DNA from: Cladosporium sp. IMV 00045
Taxonomy: Eukaryota > Ascomycota > Dothideomycetes > Cladosporiales > Cladosporiaceae
DNA length: 64,000 nucleotides
NCBI GenBank assembly: GCA_001931905.2
Contig: MSJI02000187.1
Location: 34,329-98,328, forward strand
Direction: 5' to 3'
Part shown: piece after piece, positions 42,947 through 54,949 of the stretch
Numbering within the stretch: the stretch's first letter is position 1
How the letters are laid out: each line of letters begins with the position of its first letter
The notes under the pieces: model-generated
Databases searched by the model: none
The model's input: the letters and a program-made list of their open reading frames with translations, nothing else
What the model was told of the DNA's origin: nothing
Position numbers and translations under genes: made by a program

Positions 42947-43279
42947 TTGATGATAACAGCGCAGGATTTCTAAAATATAATACTTATTGCAAACGGCAAG
43001 GCTCACGATCGAACATTGGAAATTGTCAAACGCGAATCGCATCAACCGAGTCCAGCACAAGTGGTCTGCACCCGGCAAAAATGCTATCTCGAGACTTCGA
43101 AACACCAGAAAAAGCCAGCATGATAGTAGGCGGGAGGATGGAAGGACATGGACCCCCGGAAGTCGCATTTCCTGGCATGTTTAGCTGACGGAACTCACGG
43201 TATATCGCAATCGCATGACAGATGTTGAGAACAACAGAGCGCAGCCGATGAGCGATTCTCTCTCATATCGAACACCCAA
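42947..43279. other. Intergenic between tRNA-Gly and the NB-ARC gene
   Basis: No feature recognised. Confidence 0.5.
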
Positions 43280-46062
43280 CTAGTCACTTCCAGAATCGGT
43301 CTCCCATCCCGAGTCCGAGGCATCATTTACTCTCAGCTTACCCTCCAACTCAAGCACGAGATTCTCCTTGAGCCTTGCATGTTTATGATCAGGCCCGAGA
43401 GCTCTCCGCGAGATCTCAACGCAGGACTGCACCAACTCGAGTGCTTCCTGGTAGCGCCCAAGGTCCTTCAGGACCTGAGCCAGGTTGTAAGCATCGATCA
43501 AGGTATCGGGATGGTCTTCTCCGTTTAGTCTTCTTTGACCCTCGTAGAGTAGTCGGCATATCTTTTCCGCCACTTCATCTTTTCGCTGAAAGCGCAAAGG
43601 CGGAGCAAGGACACCTAAACTTTCCACGGTTTCGACATGACCGATGCCGTACCTAGAATCGGATGCAACCAACGCCCGCCAAGCCACCCCTTCTGCTTCT
43701 TCGTATCTTCCCTGACGGCGACGAAGCATGGAACACCCACGTAGGCTGGCCAGCGTGTCAGGGTGGTCTTTGCCGAGTACCATCTCACGAAGCTCGAGAG
43801 CGTGATACATCATCCCTTCAGCTTCGTCGTACTTGCCTTGTGACATGAGTGAAAAGCCGAGAATTGCGACACTCCATAGGGTTTTGGGATCGTCTCGTCC
43901 AAGTTTCTTCTCTCGCCATTCAAGCACGCGACGCAGCAACTTTTCGGCATCTTCAAATTTTCCCTGATGTGAGAGTACATCAGCAAGTCCGGCCATGGAT
44001 CCCACCACCAGCGGATCCTGCTGCCCGAAGTTGTCCTCGCGTGCTTGCATGATATCGCGATACAACTTCTCTGCCTCGTCATATTTATATTGTGACCTTA
44101 GTGTCTGGGCCAGATTCGTGGAGTAAATCAAGTATATCGGATTCCTTCCAAAGAGCTTGTGTTGGGTGGTGAGGAGGGTCTTGTACACCTTCTCCGCTAA
44201 TGAGTGCTTGCCCTGCTTACAAAGTGCTGATGCTAGTCCATTCTGGCTCTCCAGCGTGTCGGCCTTCCTGCGTCCCAACAACTCTTTTCGGATTTTAAAC
44301 GACGTCCTCATGAAATGTTCTGCCTCGTCCGCGGACGACATCTGTAGCATGAACCAGCCTGTCTTCAAAGCCGCTGATGCCGAGTCGAGACGCGCTTGCC
44401 TGGTCTCAAGGTTGGTTTCCAGGACCGATTTGGTGTGCGGATAGAGAACTTGACAGATTTCCCACTCGCCATAATTGCCATATGGGAGTGTCACGTCTAG
44501 ACCGCGGACAGCTTGAGCTGCGAGGGCTCCATAACGTCCACCGCTCTCCAGCCACTTCTGCGTTGCGAGTTGCACGAGTCTGTGCATCTCATAAGACCCA
44601 CCATTGGGAGAAACAGATAACAAATCATAGCCGCGCAGCAGGTCAACGTCAGCATCAAAATCGGTCTCAAAGTCGCTGTCAGACTGGCTGTCAAACTCAA
44701 GGTGGCCACCAGGACTGCCACCAGAGGCATCATCTGAGGTTGTTTCGTGATCAGTCTTTGAGACTCTCCAGGCGGACTGCAACAAGAAGTCCGGTATGCC
44801 TTGGTTGTCGAAGAAACTCATTAGCGACAGCATATCAGCGGCAGATGATCGGAATTGCAGGATGTGCTCGAATGAGATTTGCCACGTCGACAAGATAGAA
44901 CTTTTGGCCTCTCGATCCCGGCGGAGCTCTCTTATATCAGCACTGAGCAGTCGAGCCTTCGACTTGTCGCTTTTCTTCAAGTCAGACAAGTACTTTCTGA
45001 TCGAGAACACAGGCGCCCTTCTCTTGATGAAGGATCCGGCTTGGGCAATGGCGAGTGGCATGTATTCTAGCGCGGTCATAAGTTCGGAGGCATCTTCAAG
45101 TTCGGAGTTGGTGACCTGGCCCACCCTACTTTTCAGTAGAGTAAGAGCGGCTTCCTCGGTCATCGATGATAAGGAGATGGTATCGTCATCATCAACAAGC
45201 CCTCGAGCTACTTCAGTGTTCCGCGAAATGACAATCATTGACCCGTGAGAGCAAGTCGGTAAGTAGTCCACATGCCGTTTGCCCTTATTTGAGCGGCAGC
45301 ACCTGGCGTCAAGAAATTCTGCGTCGTCCACATTGTCCAGGACGAGTACCCATTTTCCCTTGTTCGGGTCATTGAGCCAAGACTGGACCAATTGAAGAAC
45401 GTCATTTGTCTCGTCTTTGCGGCCAGGTATCTTGACATTGTCCGCCAGACTGATCATGCTCTCTTCGAAGCGTGCGGCATTGCTTGCATGAAGCCAGAGT
45501 ATCCAGGTATCCGGAGAGCGGTCCCGGACTCGATAGCAATATTCGATAGCCAGCTGCGACTTTCTGTCTGGATGTCAGCATATTGCCCACTTTAGCCAAA
45601 AGGCTCGAGAGACACACCCAATCCCGCCCAGTCCGACAAGTGCCACTCTATTGCTTGTATCAAGCTTCTGCTCGAGTAGAGCCAACTCCGCCCGGTCTAC
45701 AAAATTTGGGTCCCGGGTAAACGGCAGGATCAGATGCGGAGAGGGAGGAGTTTCGGGGCGTGCTACGAAAAACTTAGCTGTCATTCAACTATCCTTCGAC
45801 AGCAGTAGCTCGTGGGTAGGCTCCCGGACATGGTGCCCCTTCATGCTGACATCAAGGTCGGGCTTGGAATACGCTTACAGGTGTAGTTGTTGATGGTGTT
45901 TGCATTCCACTGTTGGTTGGCATAGCCGCCGCTTTGTGTGCTATTTGTTTGCGCACCGGAGCCCGTGTTGGTGTTTGTGACATAATCTGCGAGATTCTGC
46001 GCTGGACGCAACGGTAAAGCTCTTTCTAGGTCGCGCAAGCCTGGTGCTCCCGGATTCTCCAT
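43280..46062 (-). CDS. NB-ARC/TPR STAND receptor with a Gly/Asn/Gln/Thr-rich N-terminal exon
   Basis: Three exons (46062-45879, 45777-45618, 45563-43280; introns 101 and 54 bp) join in phase to 875 aa. Exon 1 encodes a stretch with NTNTGSGAQTNSTQSGGY followed by Asn-rich NNYT, resembling amyloid signalling motifs at the N-terminus of fungal NLRs. Exon 2 has the linker PPSPHLILPFTRDPNFVDR and half of the P-loop; GLGGIGKSQLAIEY spans intron 2 (about residues 110-123). Walker B is WVLVLDNVDDAE (about 185-196). From about residue 490 come five or more TPR repeats of 42 residues (KYDEAEKLYRDIMQAREDNFG and so on). Such proteins are proposed to detect non-self and nucleate an amyloid that activates a cell-death effector. 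No effector gene is found next to it. Additional upstream exons are possible. Confidence 0.88.
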
Positions 46063-47231
46063 GTTTGCAAGACGCTTTTGTCAGACCTCAAGACACCGTA
46101 TTTGGCCTTTGATAGATTCATAGTCGTGCGGAGTGGCAGTGGCGACATCTGGCGCGAGGCTGAGAGGTGAGATGCGCTTCGTAGCTCAGCCGAACATGGC
46201 GATCTCAGCTACCGGCAGACGGCAGAAGAGCCAATGATATGTGATGGCGCCTCATTTTATGCATGGCCGGCCAATACAGTGAGGATCTCTCTGGTGATGC
46301 CTCAGCCGCATCTCGTTCATCCTCGCTTTCTGAAGGATTCGCCACGGCATGAATCCGCGCCAAAGTCGGGACGCAAGATCAAGATGGCATTTCTGGGTGG
46401 CTTCAAAAAAAGCGTTCAGCCCTTGACCTCGAATGTTTAAGGACGATGACTTGGATTGGCGTGTCGTCAGGTTGTTGTCCTGAAAAAAGATCGCTCAGCA
46501 CAAGCAGGATGAGAAGACAATGGTCTTGTTGCCTGAGGCATGACTTGCAAAGCCTCCATCTGTGAGAACACTTGACGTCTTCTTAATTCCTCGACCACAA
46601 CGTCTTGATTATACCAACCACTGTATAGGTAAGACGCAAAGCATTCTTTCGAAGTCATCGCGGATCTCATATGCTGCGACGAGCCCAAAATGTGCACCTT
46701 CGCCTGCGCAGCGGTCCTTCGAACCGGCCATCATGAGCTGGCCTCGACTAAGACCCGAGGTTGATAGACCACTGTTTGGCCTGAGAATCCCTATTAGTAA
46801 TGGACTGGACGAGAAACACCACTTTCCTGACTGTTCCGTTGAGGATACATCTGTACCTACCTTATTCACAGCACATTAGCGTATCTATGCGATGGTATGA
46901 GCAAGTAAAATCCTTGGCGCTGCAGCCACGAAACCCAGGTTTCGCCTTCTGGACTGTAAGAATAATGCCGAGCACCAACCAGGATTCACGAATAAATGCT
47001 CACGGTGAGTGAAAACAGCTGAAGTCACTCCAAAACATCCTCAAGCACGTGCAAGTGACATGCACACTCGCGTGGGAAGCCACGGCCAGACCACTGGAAT
47101 GCGGACCCTGCTCCTCCCGGCCATGTCTGGCAATCATTTGTATAACAACGCAGATGACTTCCGACTACTCGTCCTCCGCGCTGCAAATCTGATTTCTTGC
47201 TGAATTTCCACCCACAAAAGCAGCACGCACA
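46063..47231. other. Divergent intergenic region (NB-ARC / ferric reductase)
   Basis: Searched for a small effector gene that would pair with the receptor; none seen. Presumed promoters. Confidence 0.5.
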
Positions 47232-49428
47232 ATGAGAGCTGTTGCGATCATTGCCACCGGCTCCAGCCTCGTGCTGTCCGTCCTTGCTTCCGGGGGCAGG
47301 GATGGAGTCGGTCTCATCGGGTATGGCATCACCATGTACAAGCCGGCCTGCGCATTCGCCTGCCAGTCGTCTATTAGTAACCCATTGGATTGCCCGGACG
47401 CCCATCACGACATGGAAGGCATGGTTATGAAACGCATGTCTGGCATGGATATGGAGAAACCTTCTCCAGAATGCTACGCCAACAACGAGCCCTACCTCCA
47501 GACGCTGGCTTACTGCATCTCTACCCATTGCGCCGAAGATGTCACAAACTCCTCTATCGATAACTTCTTCGAGATGAGCCTAGGAGGCCGCCTGAAGCAG
47601 CCGCCAAAGCCCATGTACTCCTACGCTGAAGCGCTTCTGAAAATTGAAACACCACCGACAAATCAGACTGATCCCGAGGAGATGCTCACTCGAGTCAGTT
47701 TGATAGACGACGAGTCCTACATCGCCAATCTGAATGGTAACGATGGCTTCCAGAACTCTGAAGCCAAGCATTCGCTCTACAGGTGGGTCTCTCGATCAGC
47801 CCTCGAAGAAATATTCGACTAACTGTCGCAGTCTCGTCCTCCTCAGCACATGCATCTTGATCCCCATCGTGGCATCATGCCTGCGTTGGCTCCCTCTCCC
47901 AGGAAGCCTCTTGAGCCGTTTCAACGCCTACCTCAATTACCCGCCTGTTGTGGGTAGCCGTCACAGCACTCCGCTGTTCAATATGATGATCATGCCGACC
48001 AGAGGACAATCGTTGTTCTTGTTCTACCTTGTCGCCATCAACATCATGCTCTGCGCCGTTGGGTACGAGTCTCGTCAGCCAAATTCGTGGTACGCATCGC
48101 AGTACGATGAGATCATAAGCTTCGTCGGCAATCGCACTGGTGCGCTGAGTCTGGTCAACCTGGCTCTCACTGTACTTTACGCAGGAAGGAACAACTTTCT
48201 CATTTCGCTGACTGACTGGCCGCATTCGTCTTACCTCCTCTACCATCGCTGGGTAGCCGCCATCGCCACTCTACAGGCATGCATTCACTCTGCCATCTAC
48301 CTCTGGAAATACCTGGAGATCAGCCACGAGCATGCTACCGAAGCCAAGCTTGACTACTGGGTTTGGGGTATCGTCGCGACGCTAGGCATGACCTTCCTTC
48401 TCCCGACATCCGTCTTGCCTCTTCGACAGAAGTTCTACGAGCTTTTTCTTATCTGGCACATCATCATAGCCTTCTTCGTCATTCTTGGCTGCTACCTCCA
48501 CATTTTCCTTCGTTTCGAAAGGCAATGGGGTTACGAACTGTGGACTTACATCGCATTCGGACTCTGGGGCTTCGACAGAATTGTGAGACTCGCCCGCCTC
48601 GCTCACAACGGCGTCTGCAAGGCCCAGATCACTATCATTGATGACGACTACATCCGACTCGACATCCCTGGTGTGACAGGTGAAGGGCAAGCCTACATCT
48701 ACTTCCCAACCCTCACCTGGCGCGTTTGGGAAAACCACCCATTCTCCATCGCCGGCGGCCTCTTACACAATACATCCGGCGTACCAAGCGCAGAGGTAAA
48801 GCCCGCTGTCTCCTCCAGCGCAAGCTCCACATCCGCCTCACCAACCTCAGCCGACCTCGAAATCGCCACCGAGAAGAAAGAACCCCACACCACCTCCACA
48901 CCCATCCTCGCCACCAAACAAACCAGCACCCCAACCCTCGGCCTAACCTTCATAATCCGCACGCACACCGGCACAACCTCACTCCTCCGCAACCGCACCT
49001 CCCTCCCCGTGCTCGTCGAATCCTCCTACACCGGCTCTCTTCTTCACCCAACCCACGCCCTCCTAAACGAGCACCCACGCCTCCTCTGCATCGCCGGCGG
49101 CGTCGGCGTGACCGCCCTCCTGCCTCTCTTGGCATCGCATCGCGGCAGCAGAAAACTCGCTTGGGGTATGCGGAATGAGAGTCTGATGAATGGGCTGAGA
49201 GATCTGGTGGTGGAGAGTCATGCCATGGCGGGTGTGGAGGTGAGTACTGTCGTTGGGAGGAGGATGGATATCAGGAAGGTTGTTGAGGAGGAAGTGAGCG
49301 GGCTGGGTGGTTTGGCTGTTGTCGTTAGTGGGCCGCCGGGGATGGCGGATGAGGTGAGGTTGGCTGTTGCGGAGGTGGCGAGGAGGGGATGTGAGGTTGT
49401 TTTTGTTGAGGAGAGTTATAGCTGGTGA
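47232..49428 (+). CDS. Ferric reductase (FRE-type transmembrane flavocytochrome)
   Basis: Exons 47232-47782 and 47832-49428, intron 49 bp, 715 aa. A signal peptide (MRAVAIIATGSSLVLSVLAS) precedes a 160-residue extracellular region with conserved Cys and a His/Met-rich patch (HHDMEGMVMKRMSGMDM). The ferric reductase membrane core contains two pairs of haem-ligand His: YHRWVAAIATLQACIH (about 320-335) and WHIIIAFFVILGCYLH (about 393-408). FAD site HPFSIAG (about 485) and NADPH site IAGGVGVTALLPL (about 603) follow, then VVSGPPGMADEVR. A Ser/Thr-rich insert separates the two nucleotide regions. It reduces extracellular Fe(III) or Cu(II) for high-affinity uptake at the plasma membrane. The His/Met-rich patch may bind copper (inference). 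Confidence 0.94.
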
Positions 49429-49703
49429 TTGACATGCGATGGAGTCTTTACGCTTTTGCAATACACGGATTGAAATTAGCATGAGAAATGATATCTCTTT
49501 TCCAGAATTACAGCGAAAACCCCAACAAGGGTAATGTTTGTACACAGCAGCCTGTCAAATCTCCTCCAAGAGCTTAGGACACGCTCAGTGAGGCAATGAC
49601 ACGGATTTCAGTTATCGAGCTCATCAAGTGAAAGGATGCTGGTCCAAAAATGCAAGACAAAGGTATCTACAAGAACTATAACAAAAACCAACCCCTCCCA
49701 TGT
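49429..49703. other. Convergent gap (ferric reductase / GMC oxidoreductase)
   Basis: Short 3' flank region; nothing recognised. Confidence 0.5.
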
Positions 49704-51589
49704 CTATTGATACCCACTCTTGATCCTCCCCGCCGCAATCTCCGCAATCCCATAAACCATAGTCTGAATATGCGCACTGGGCTGCACGGGGATAACACTA
49801 GCATCCACGACCCTCAGCCCCTGCACACCATGCACCTTCAAATCCGCATCGACCACACCGCCCTCTTCGACCGTGCCCATCTTACAAGTCCCCATAGGGT
49901 GGTAGATAGACAGCGTGGTCTCGCGCGCAAACTGCAACCAATCCTCCTCGCTCTGCACCTGTCCACTGGCGGGCTCGTACTCTGCGCGCCAGAATTTGCG
50001 CAGCGAGGGCGTCTCCGCAATGCGGCGGGTGTACTGGGCCGCTTGCGCGGCGGCGTGCAGATCGTAGGCGTTGGAGAGGTAGTTTGGGTCGATGACGGGC
50101 TTGCCGTCGGGAGAGGAGGCGTTGAGGTGCACGCTGCCGCGGGCGAAAGGGTGTTGGACGACGGCGATGAGGGTGAAGAAGCGGGTGGACGAGTTTGCTG
50201 GGGAGGGGACGCCGCGGGCGCCGGTGTAGCCGTCGGAGAAGATGACTTCGAGTTCGGGGACGGAGGAGTTGAGGGAGGTGGTTAGGTAGGCGAGTTTGCG
50301 GGCGTCGATGGCGTTGCTGGTGTTGGCGCTTTGGCGGGCGAGGGAGGTGAGGTTCTGCGCGCCTTCGGGGCCGAGCGCTTGTTCCCACGTCATGTAGGTG
50401 TAGCCGGAGCCGGTGTAGTCGTAGAGAGAGACTTCGTTGTCGCGCCAGAGGGCGAGTTCTTGGGCGGCGAGGGTGGCGTTGACGCGTAGGTTGTCGAAGG
50501 AGGCGACGTCGTCGTTGAGGTAGTAGGAGGTTTGGATGCGGAGGTGGTCTTGCAGGTTCTCGCCTACGCCTGGGAGGGAGTGGATGTGCTCGATGCCGGC
50601 GGCGGTGATGTGTTCTTTTTGGCCAATACCGGAGAGCTCGAGGAGTTGGGGCGATTGGATGGAGCCGGCGGAGAGGATGACTTCGTGCTTGGCTTGGATG
50701 AGGTCGTCGCCAATGTAGACGCCGTTGGCGGTCAGGTTGCCGCCACTGCCGGAGGTGCTGATTCTCGAGACGGTGGTGCCGGTCTTGACGTGGAGGTTGG
50801 GGCCAGCGATGGACAGGTAGGTGGGCGAGTAAGAGCGGGTGTAGTTGGAGGCGCGAATGTTGCTGGGCTGGGTCATCACACCAATGGGGTCGCCACCGAG
50901 TGATTCCTTGTTCTCGGGAATACCAAGGCTCTCCAGAGCTGGGATGAAGCCTTCCTGGTGTTCAGGAATGACGCGGTTGATGGTCGAGCGAATTGGTCCT
51001 TCGTAGCCGACACCTTCACTTCCGTAGCGCGAGTCATTCTTGAAAGTCTCGACAGCCTCCATGGCGGTGATGAAGTTCTCCCAGTTCCAGCCTTCGTTAC
51101 CGAGCTCCTCCCAAGCATCATAGTCGGCTTTCGCTCCACGGTCCCAGGTCATCAAGTTAAGAGCAGAGCTGCCACCGAGAACCTTGCCACGGTTGATGCT
51201 GAAAGTGCGACCCTCCGCATCGGGCTGTGCGACTGAAGTGAAGTTCCAATCATACGGTCCTCCCAGCGTGCTTCCTTTGCGACCGGGAATGTTGATCTTC
51301 TCGTCGTCCCAGGCCGCAGGACCAGCTTCGATAACCAGAATGCAGTGGTCGGGCAGGTCGACGCTGAGGCGAGATGCTACGGCCAAGCCGGCAGTGCCAC
51401 CTCCAACGACAATCTGGAGTGCGTCAGTGGGATGTCTCCGATTGGCAGTCTGTATGTCAGCACATAAGCGAGATGGCCACATACGAAGTCGTAGCTGTCA
51501 CTCTCTGCAGCACACTCTTTACGAGGGACAAGCGGAGTCGCCAGCGCAGAAGCCGCGCCAGCCAGAGGAATTATGTGGGAGTAGCGCAT
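49704..51589 (-). CDS. Secreted GMC oxidoreductase (aryl-alcohol oxidase/choline dehydrogenase-like)
   Basis: Exons 51589-51485 and 51413-49704, intron 71 bp, 604 aa. First ATG gives the signal peptide MRYSHIIPLAGAASALA. The spliced Rossmann motif reads VVGGGTAGLAVASRLS (about residues 37-52); INRGKVLGGSSALNLMTWDRG is GMC signature 1 and AGSIQSPQLLELSGIG signature 2. Near the C-terminus are YHPMGTCKMG and the active-site region IPVQPSAHIQTMVYGIAE, where His is the expected catalytic base. These flavoenzymes oxidise alcohols, sugars or aryl alcohols and make H2O2 or feed quinone cycles outside the cell. Many Asn-x-Ser/Thr sites suit a secreted protein. Exact substrate unknown. Confidence 0.93.
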
Positions 51590-53417
51590 TGTAGAGTATG
51601 GCAACAACCGCGCCAACTAAGAAACGAGTTCCCAATAGCAAAGGAATTGAGAGTTGGAAAGGCTCGGAGGCACGAAGGAGCAGCAGACGGACGCCATATA
51701 GCCCGGATGAAGTCGCTTGGGAACAAAGAGAACTAAGGATGCCCTACAGATGGGCGGGCCGACCGGCGAGGGGTGGCGGCAGTAGTGCATGTGGTGCGGC
51801 ACTTGTTCATATGCGCAGCGCTCACGCTAGAAACATGTGAGCCGTCAGATTTGTGGCCATTGGCAAGGCCAACCATTGGGATTTGGGGAGAGGACGAGGC
51901 AGTTCTCAGGTGAAGCCATTGAACTTTGCCTTGCAGGTAGCCGTGTGTAAAAAAAAACCGGATGCAGAATCCCACCGCGTGCTCGCCACGTGCAGAGCGC
52001 CCGAAGAAGTCGGGTACGAAGCATCGCGAGCGGTTGCTCTTCAGGAAAGCAGAGACGAGGCATAAGGTTTGTCGATCCCATTTTGCTGTGCTGTGATAAG
52101 AATGATTGCCGACGTGATGGTGTCCGCTTTGGTTGAGAGAGCCGTGTCCATGATGTCGTGGCTAATTGTGGCTTGGAGACCCGACGTCTCACTGGCCGTG
52201 CTCAAACGGTTCGTCTGTGCGCATCGGGAGGGTCCTCCGTGTGGGTTTGTTGCGTTATGTTGGTGCCACCTTGTGTGAATCCTCCACGGCAGGCGGGAAA
52301 TAGTGGCGATTCATGAGGGCACAAGGCACGGGATGTGATAGACCATCGCTTCGTGACAGAATGCTTGTGCCGTCAAGCCGTGTGCATATCGAATAATGCA
52401 GGGTGATACGGTGTTAGGGTATATCTTCATTTGCGGCTGCAGGCTAATACACTCGGATGTCGTTTTCTGTAGTGGTAACCAGGCAGATGGGGGGGGGATC
52501 ACAGACAGCGGAAAATTCCCCCGACGCCACCGACGACACCGATGTCGGGTAAGGATTGATTGATGCATTTGATTAACGTATTACCCAGAGGCTGTGCATG
52601 ACACCACGGCGTAATTGCACAGGAATCCGGCGACATGGCAGAGAAGCGCGGACGGCATCGTTCATATCATTTCTTCTGGTATAGCGCTCGTTCATCCGCC
52701 TTGACCACAAGTTGCATTAGCGAGCATTCGATATGCCGACATCTTCTTGATGGGACCCGACCTTTGCACCAACATGAATTCCTCGACTCTCGGTACCAAG
52801 AGACTACTCAAACTCTCGCCTCCACCCTTGCTCGCTGGCGTCGAGCCTGCGCATCCTGCAAGCAGTCAAGATCGTCGTTGTTCACAATGGAAAGGCTCGC
52901 TTGCGCACATGATTGACGAATCGCCCTCGTACAGCTTTGGTTCACTTGCACAATGGCGCCTCTCCATCCCACGGCACGTAATCTCCCCAAGAACTCCGAG
53001 GCGAGCGAACCCGTAGGGCTCACCTGCTGACATCTGCTGCTCATGCAAGCCCGAATAGACTTTGAGTACCTTTCTGCCGACCCTGGAGAATGGGAACGGT
53101 AACGGACCATGAAACCAAAGTTTGAGCGCGCGGTCTTCAGGGCTAGCACCCTTGGGCGTGGAAGACGTAGCTGTACATCAATGTAGGTGCTCCCAGAGCT
53201 TCTGGACCTGCATGAGTGCCGGTCAACTTGTCACTTCTCGCCATACACCTGCCTATGAACCATCATCCACGAAGGAGCGCCCAACTAGGTGTTCGCCCCA
53301 GGACCGTTGAACCCTTGAATCCTTCTCCGGAGATATCGACCGGCGTGCAAGCAAGCGCTCTGGCGAAACGGCACCCGCCCACCGGGCGAAACGCCAGGAA
53401 CACCCGCCGCCGCCGCA
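51590..53417. other. Large intergenic region
   Basis: 1.8 kb between the GMC gene (minus) and the second rhodopsin-like gene (plus). Several open stretches of 60-115 codons, none with a recognisable domain. Short A9 and G9 homopolymers occur near 51950 and 52490. Confidence 0.5.
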
Positions 53418-54481
53418 ATGTCGCGCGAGGATGAGGATGCTGGACCGACTTTGCTGGGCGTCGCGATCGCCATGCTCATTCTGGTGTTGACAACGACCGC
53501 TCTGAGAATCACAGTGCGAATAAAACGCTCAGCGCTCGGCCGCGACGACTACACAATCGCTGCAGCGAGCTTGCTCACCATCGGCCGTGTGACGTGCCAA
53601 TTCATCAGCGTAGCATACGGCAACGGCAGGCACCGAGAATTCCTGTCAATCGAAGATTACCAGTACATCAACTTCCTGACATGGCTGACGCAGCTGTTCC
53701 TATTTCCTATCCTCTGCTTGCTCAAAATCTCCGTCTGCTTCCTGGTGCTGAGAATCAAAAATACGAAGCCGCTCAGATATGGTCTATGGGCTCTGATCGT
53801 ACTCCTGGTGCTCTCCACACTCCTCCCGGAAATTGTCTTACTGGCAGAGTGTGACCCGGTCTCTGCGTACTGGACCAGCCAGCATGAAAAGTGCTGGAAT
53901 CCAAACGTCAGGATTTATTCCATCTACTTTCAGACTTGTATGTTCTCTCGCTCACATTTAACGCACTTGGCGAAGTCGCAATCATTGACTTACATCTCGC
54001 GCAGCTGTCTCGGTCTTTGCCGATGTCGTTTGTACTCTCCTTCCCGTTGCCGTGGTCTGGCACTTGACCCTTACTCTCAAGAACAAGATCGCCGTGTGTG
54101 GTCTCATGAGCCTGGGTGTCATGTATGTTACACCCAGCCTGCACTCCGCATCATTTTCTGACCTCAGTACTAGTTCCACTGCCTTCGCATGCGTCCGCGC
54201 CTCCTCTCTGGGCCTCCAAGTCAACGACCTCAGCTGGGCATACTGCTGGGCAGCCATCTGGGGCAACCTCGAGCTCGGCTTCGGCATTCTGGGCGCTGTA
54301 TGTCGCAAGACCTCCCCTCAAACCTCAATCGGCCCCTCCCTTGCACATGCTAACAACCACTACCAAACAGAACCTCGCCCTCGCCCGCACCTATTACGAT
54401 GTCTTCAAACGCGGCCTCGACAGCATCGCCACCAAAACCCGCGGCAGCACCCACCACACCACGCACAAAACCACCAGCCAA

Positions 54482-54513
<32 letters not shown>

Positions 54514-54949
54514 GCACCGCAGCGCCAGCGCCTATGCCCTCTCCTTCCTCAGCAGCAGCCGTAAATCGCCACCCAACCAGACCCTCGCGACAACCAACTC
54601 CGACGCCGCCTGGGACGGCGGCTTTCACAACCCCCCTTCCACGCACTCCCTCGCCAACACCCACACCAAAGGCACCACGGTGCAAGTCGCCAGCGGCGGG
54701 CGCGAGCACAGCGTCGGCAGCGCGGCGAACAGCGATGAGGTTTTCTTCGGAGCCGGAGCAGGCGCGGGTGAGATGGCGATTCGGCGCGAAGTCGAGATTT
54801 CCGTCGAAGCGGAGGATGTGAGGAGGGGTAGTGAGGGGGGGAGTAGTTATGGGTATGGGAGGAACGATGGGGCTTGGGATGCGGATTTGGAGAGGGGCGT
54901 TTCGGGCGAGGAGAGGAGGCAGGGACGGGCGGCGGGGAGGGCGTTTTGA
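53418..54949 (+). CDS. Fungal rhodopsin-like seven-helix membrane protein (second copy)
   Basis: Four exons (53418-53937, 54005-54122, 54168-54297, 54371-54949) with introns of 67, 45 and 73 bp in phase; 448 aa. Helices begin LLGVAIAMLILVLTTTALR and the family motifs are LGRDDYTIAAASLLTIG, FLFPILCLLKISVCFLVLR, AECDPVSAYW, VFADVVCTLLPVAVVW and the final NLELGFGILGA. The last 190 residues are cytosolic and low-complexity, with Ser-Asn repeats (SQSNSNSNSSNSK) and Gly-rich segments. Divergent from the copy at 41.4 kb, so an older paralogue. The 45-bp intron is short even for a fungus. Function unknown. Confidence 0.85.

Noticed and set aside
46063..47231. An effector gene paired with the NB-ARC receptor
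   Set aside because: No HeLo, lipase or other effector-like sequence on either strand.
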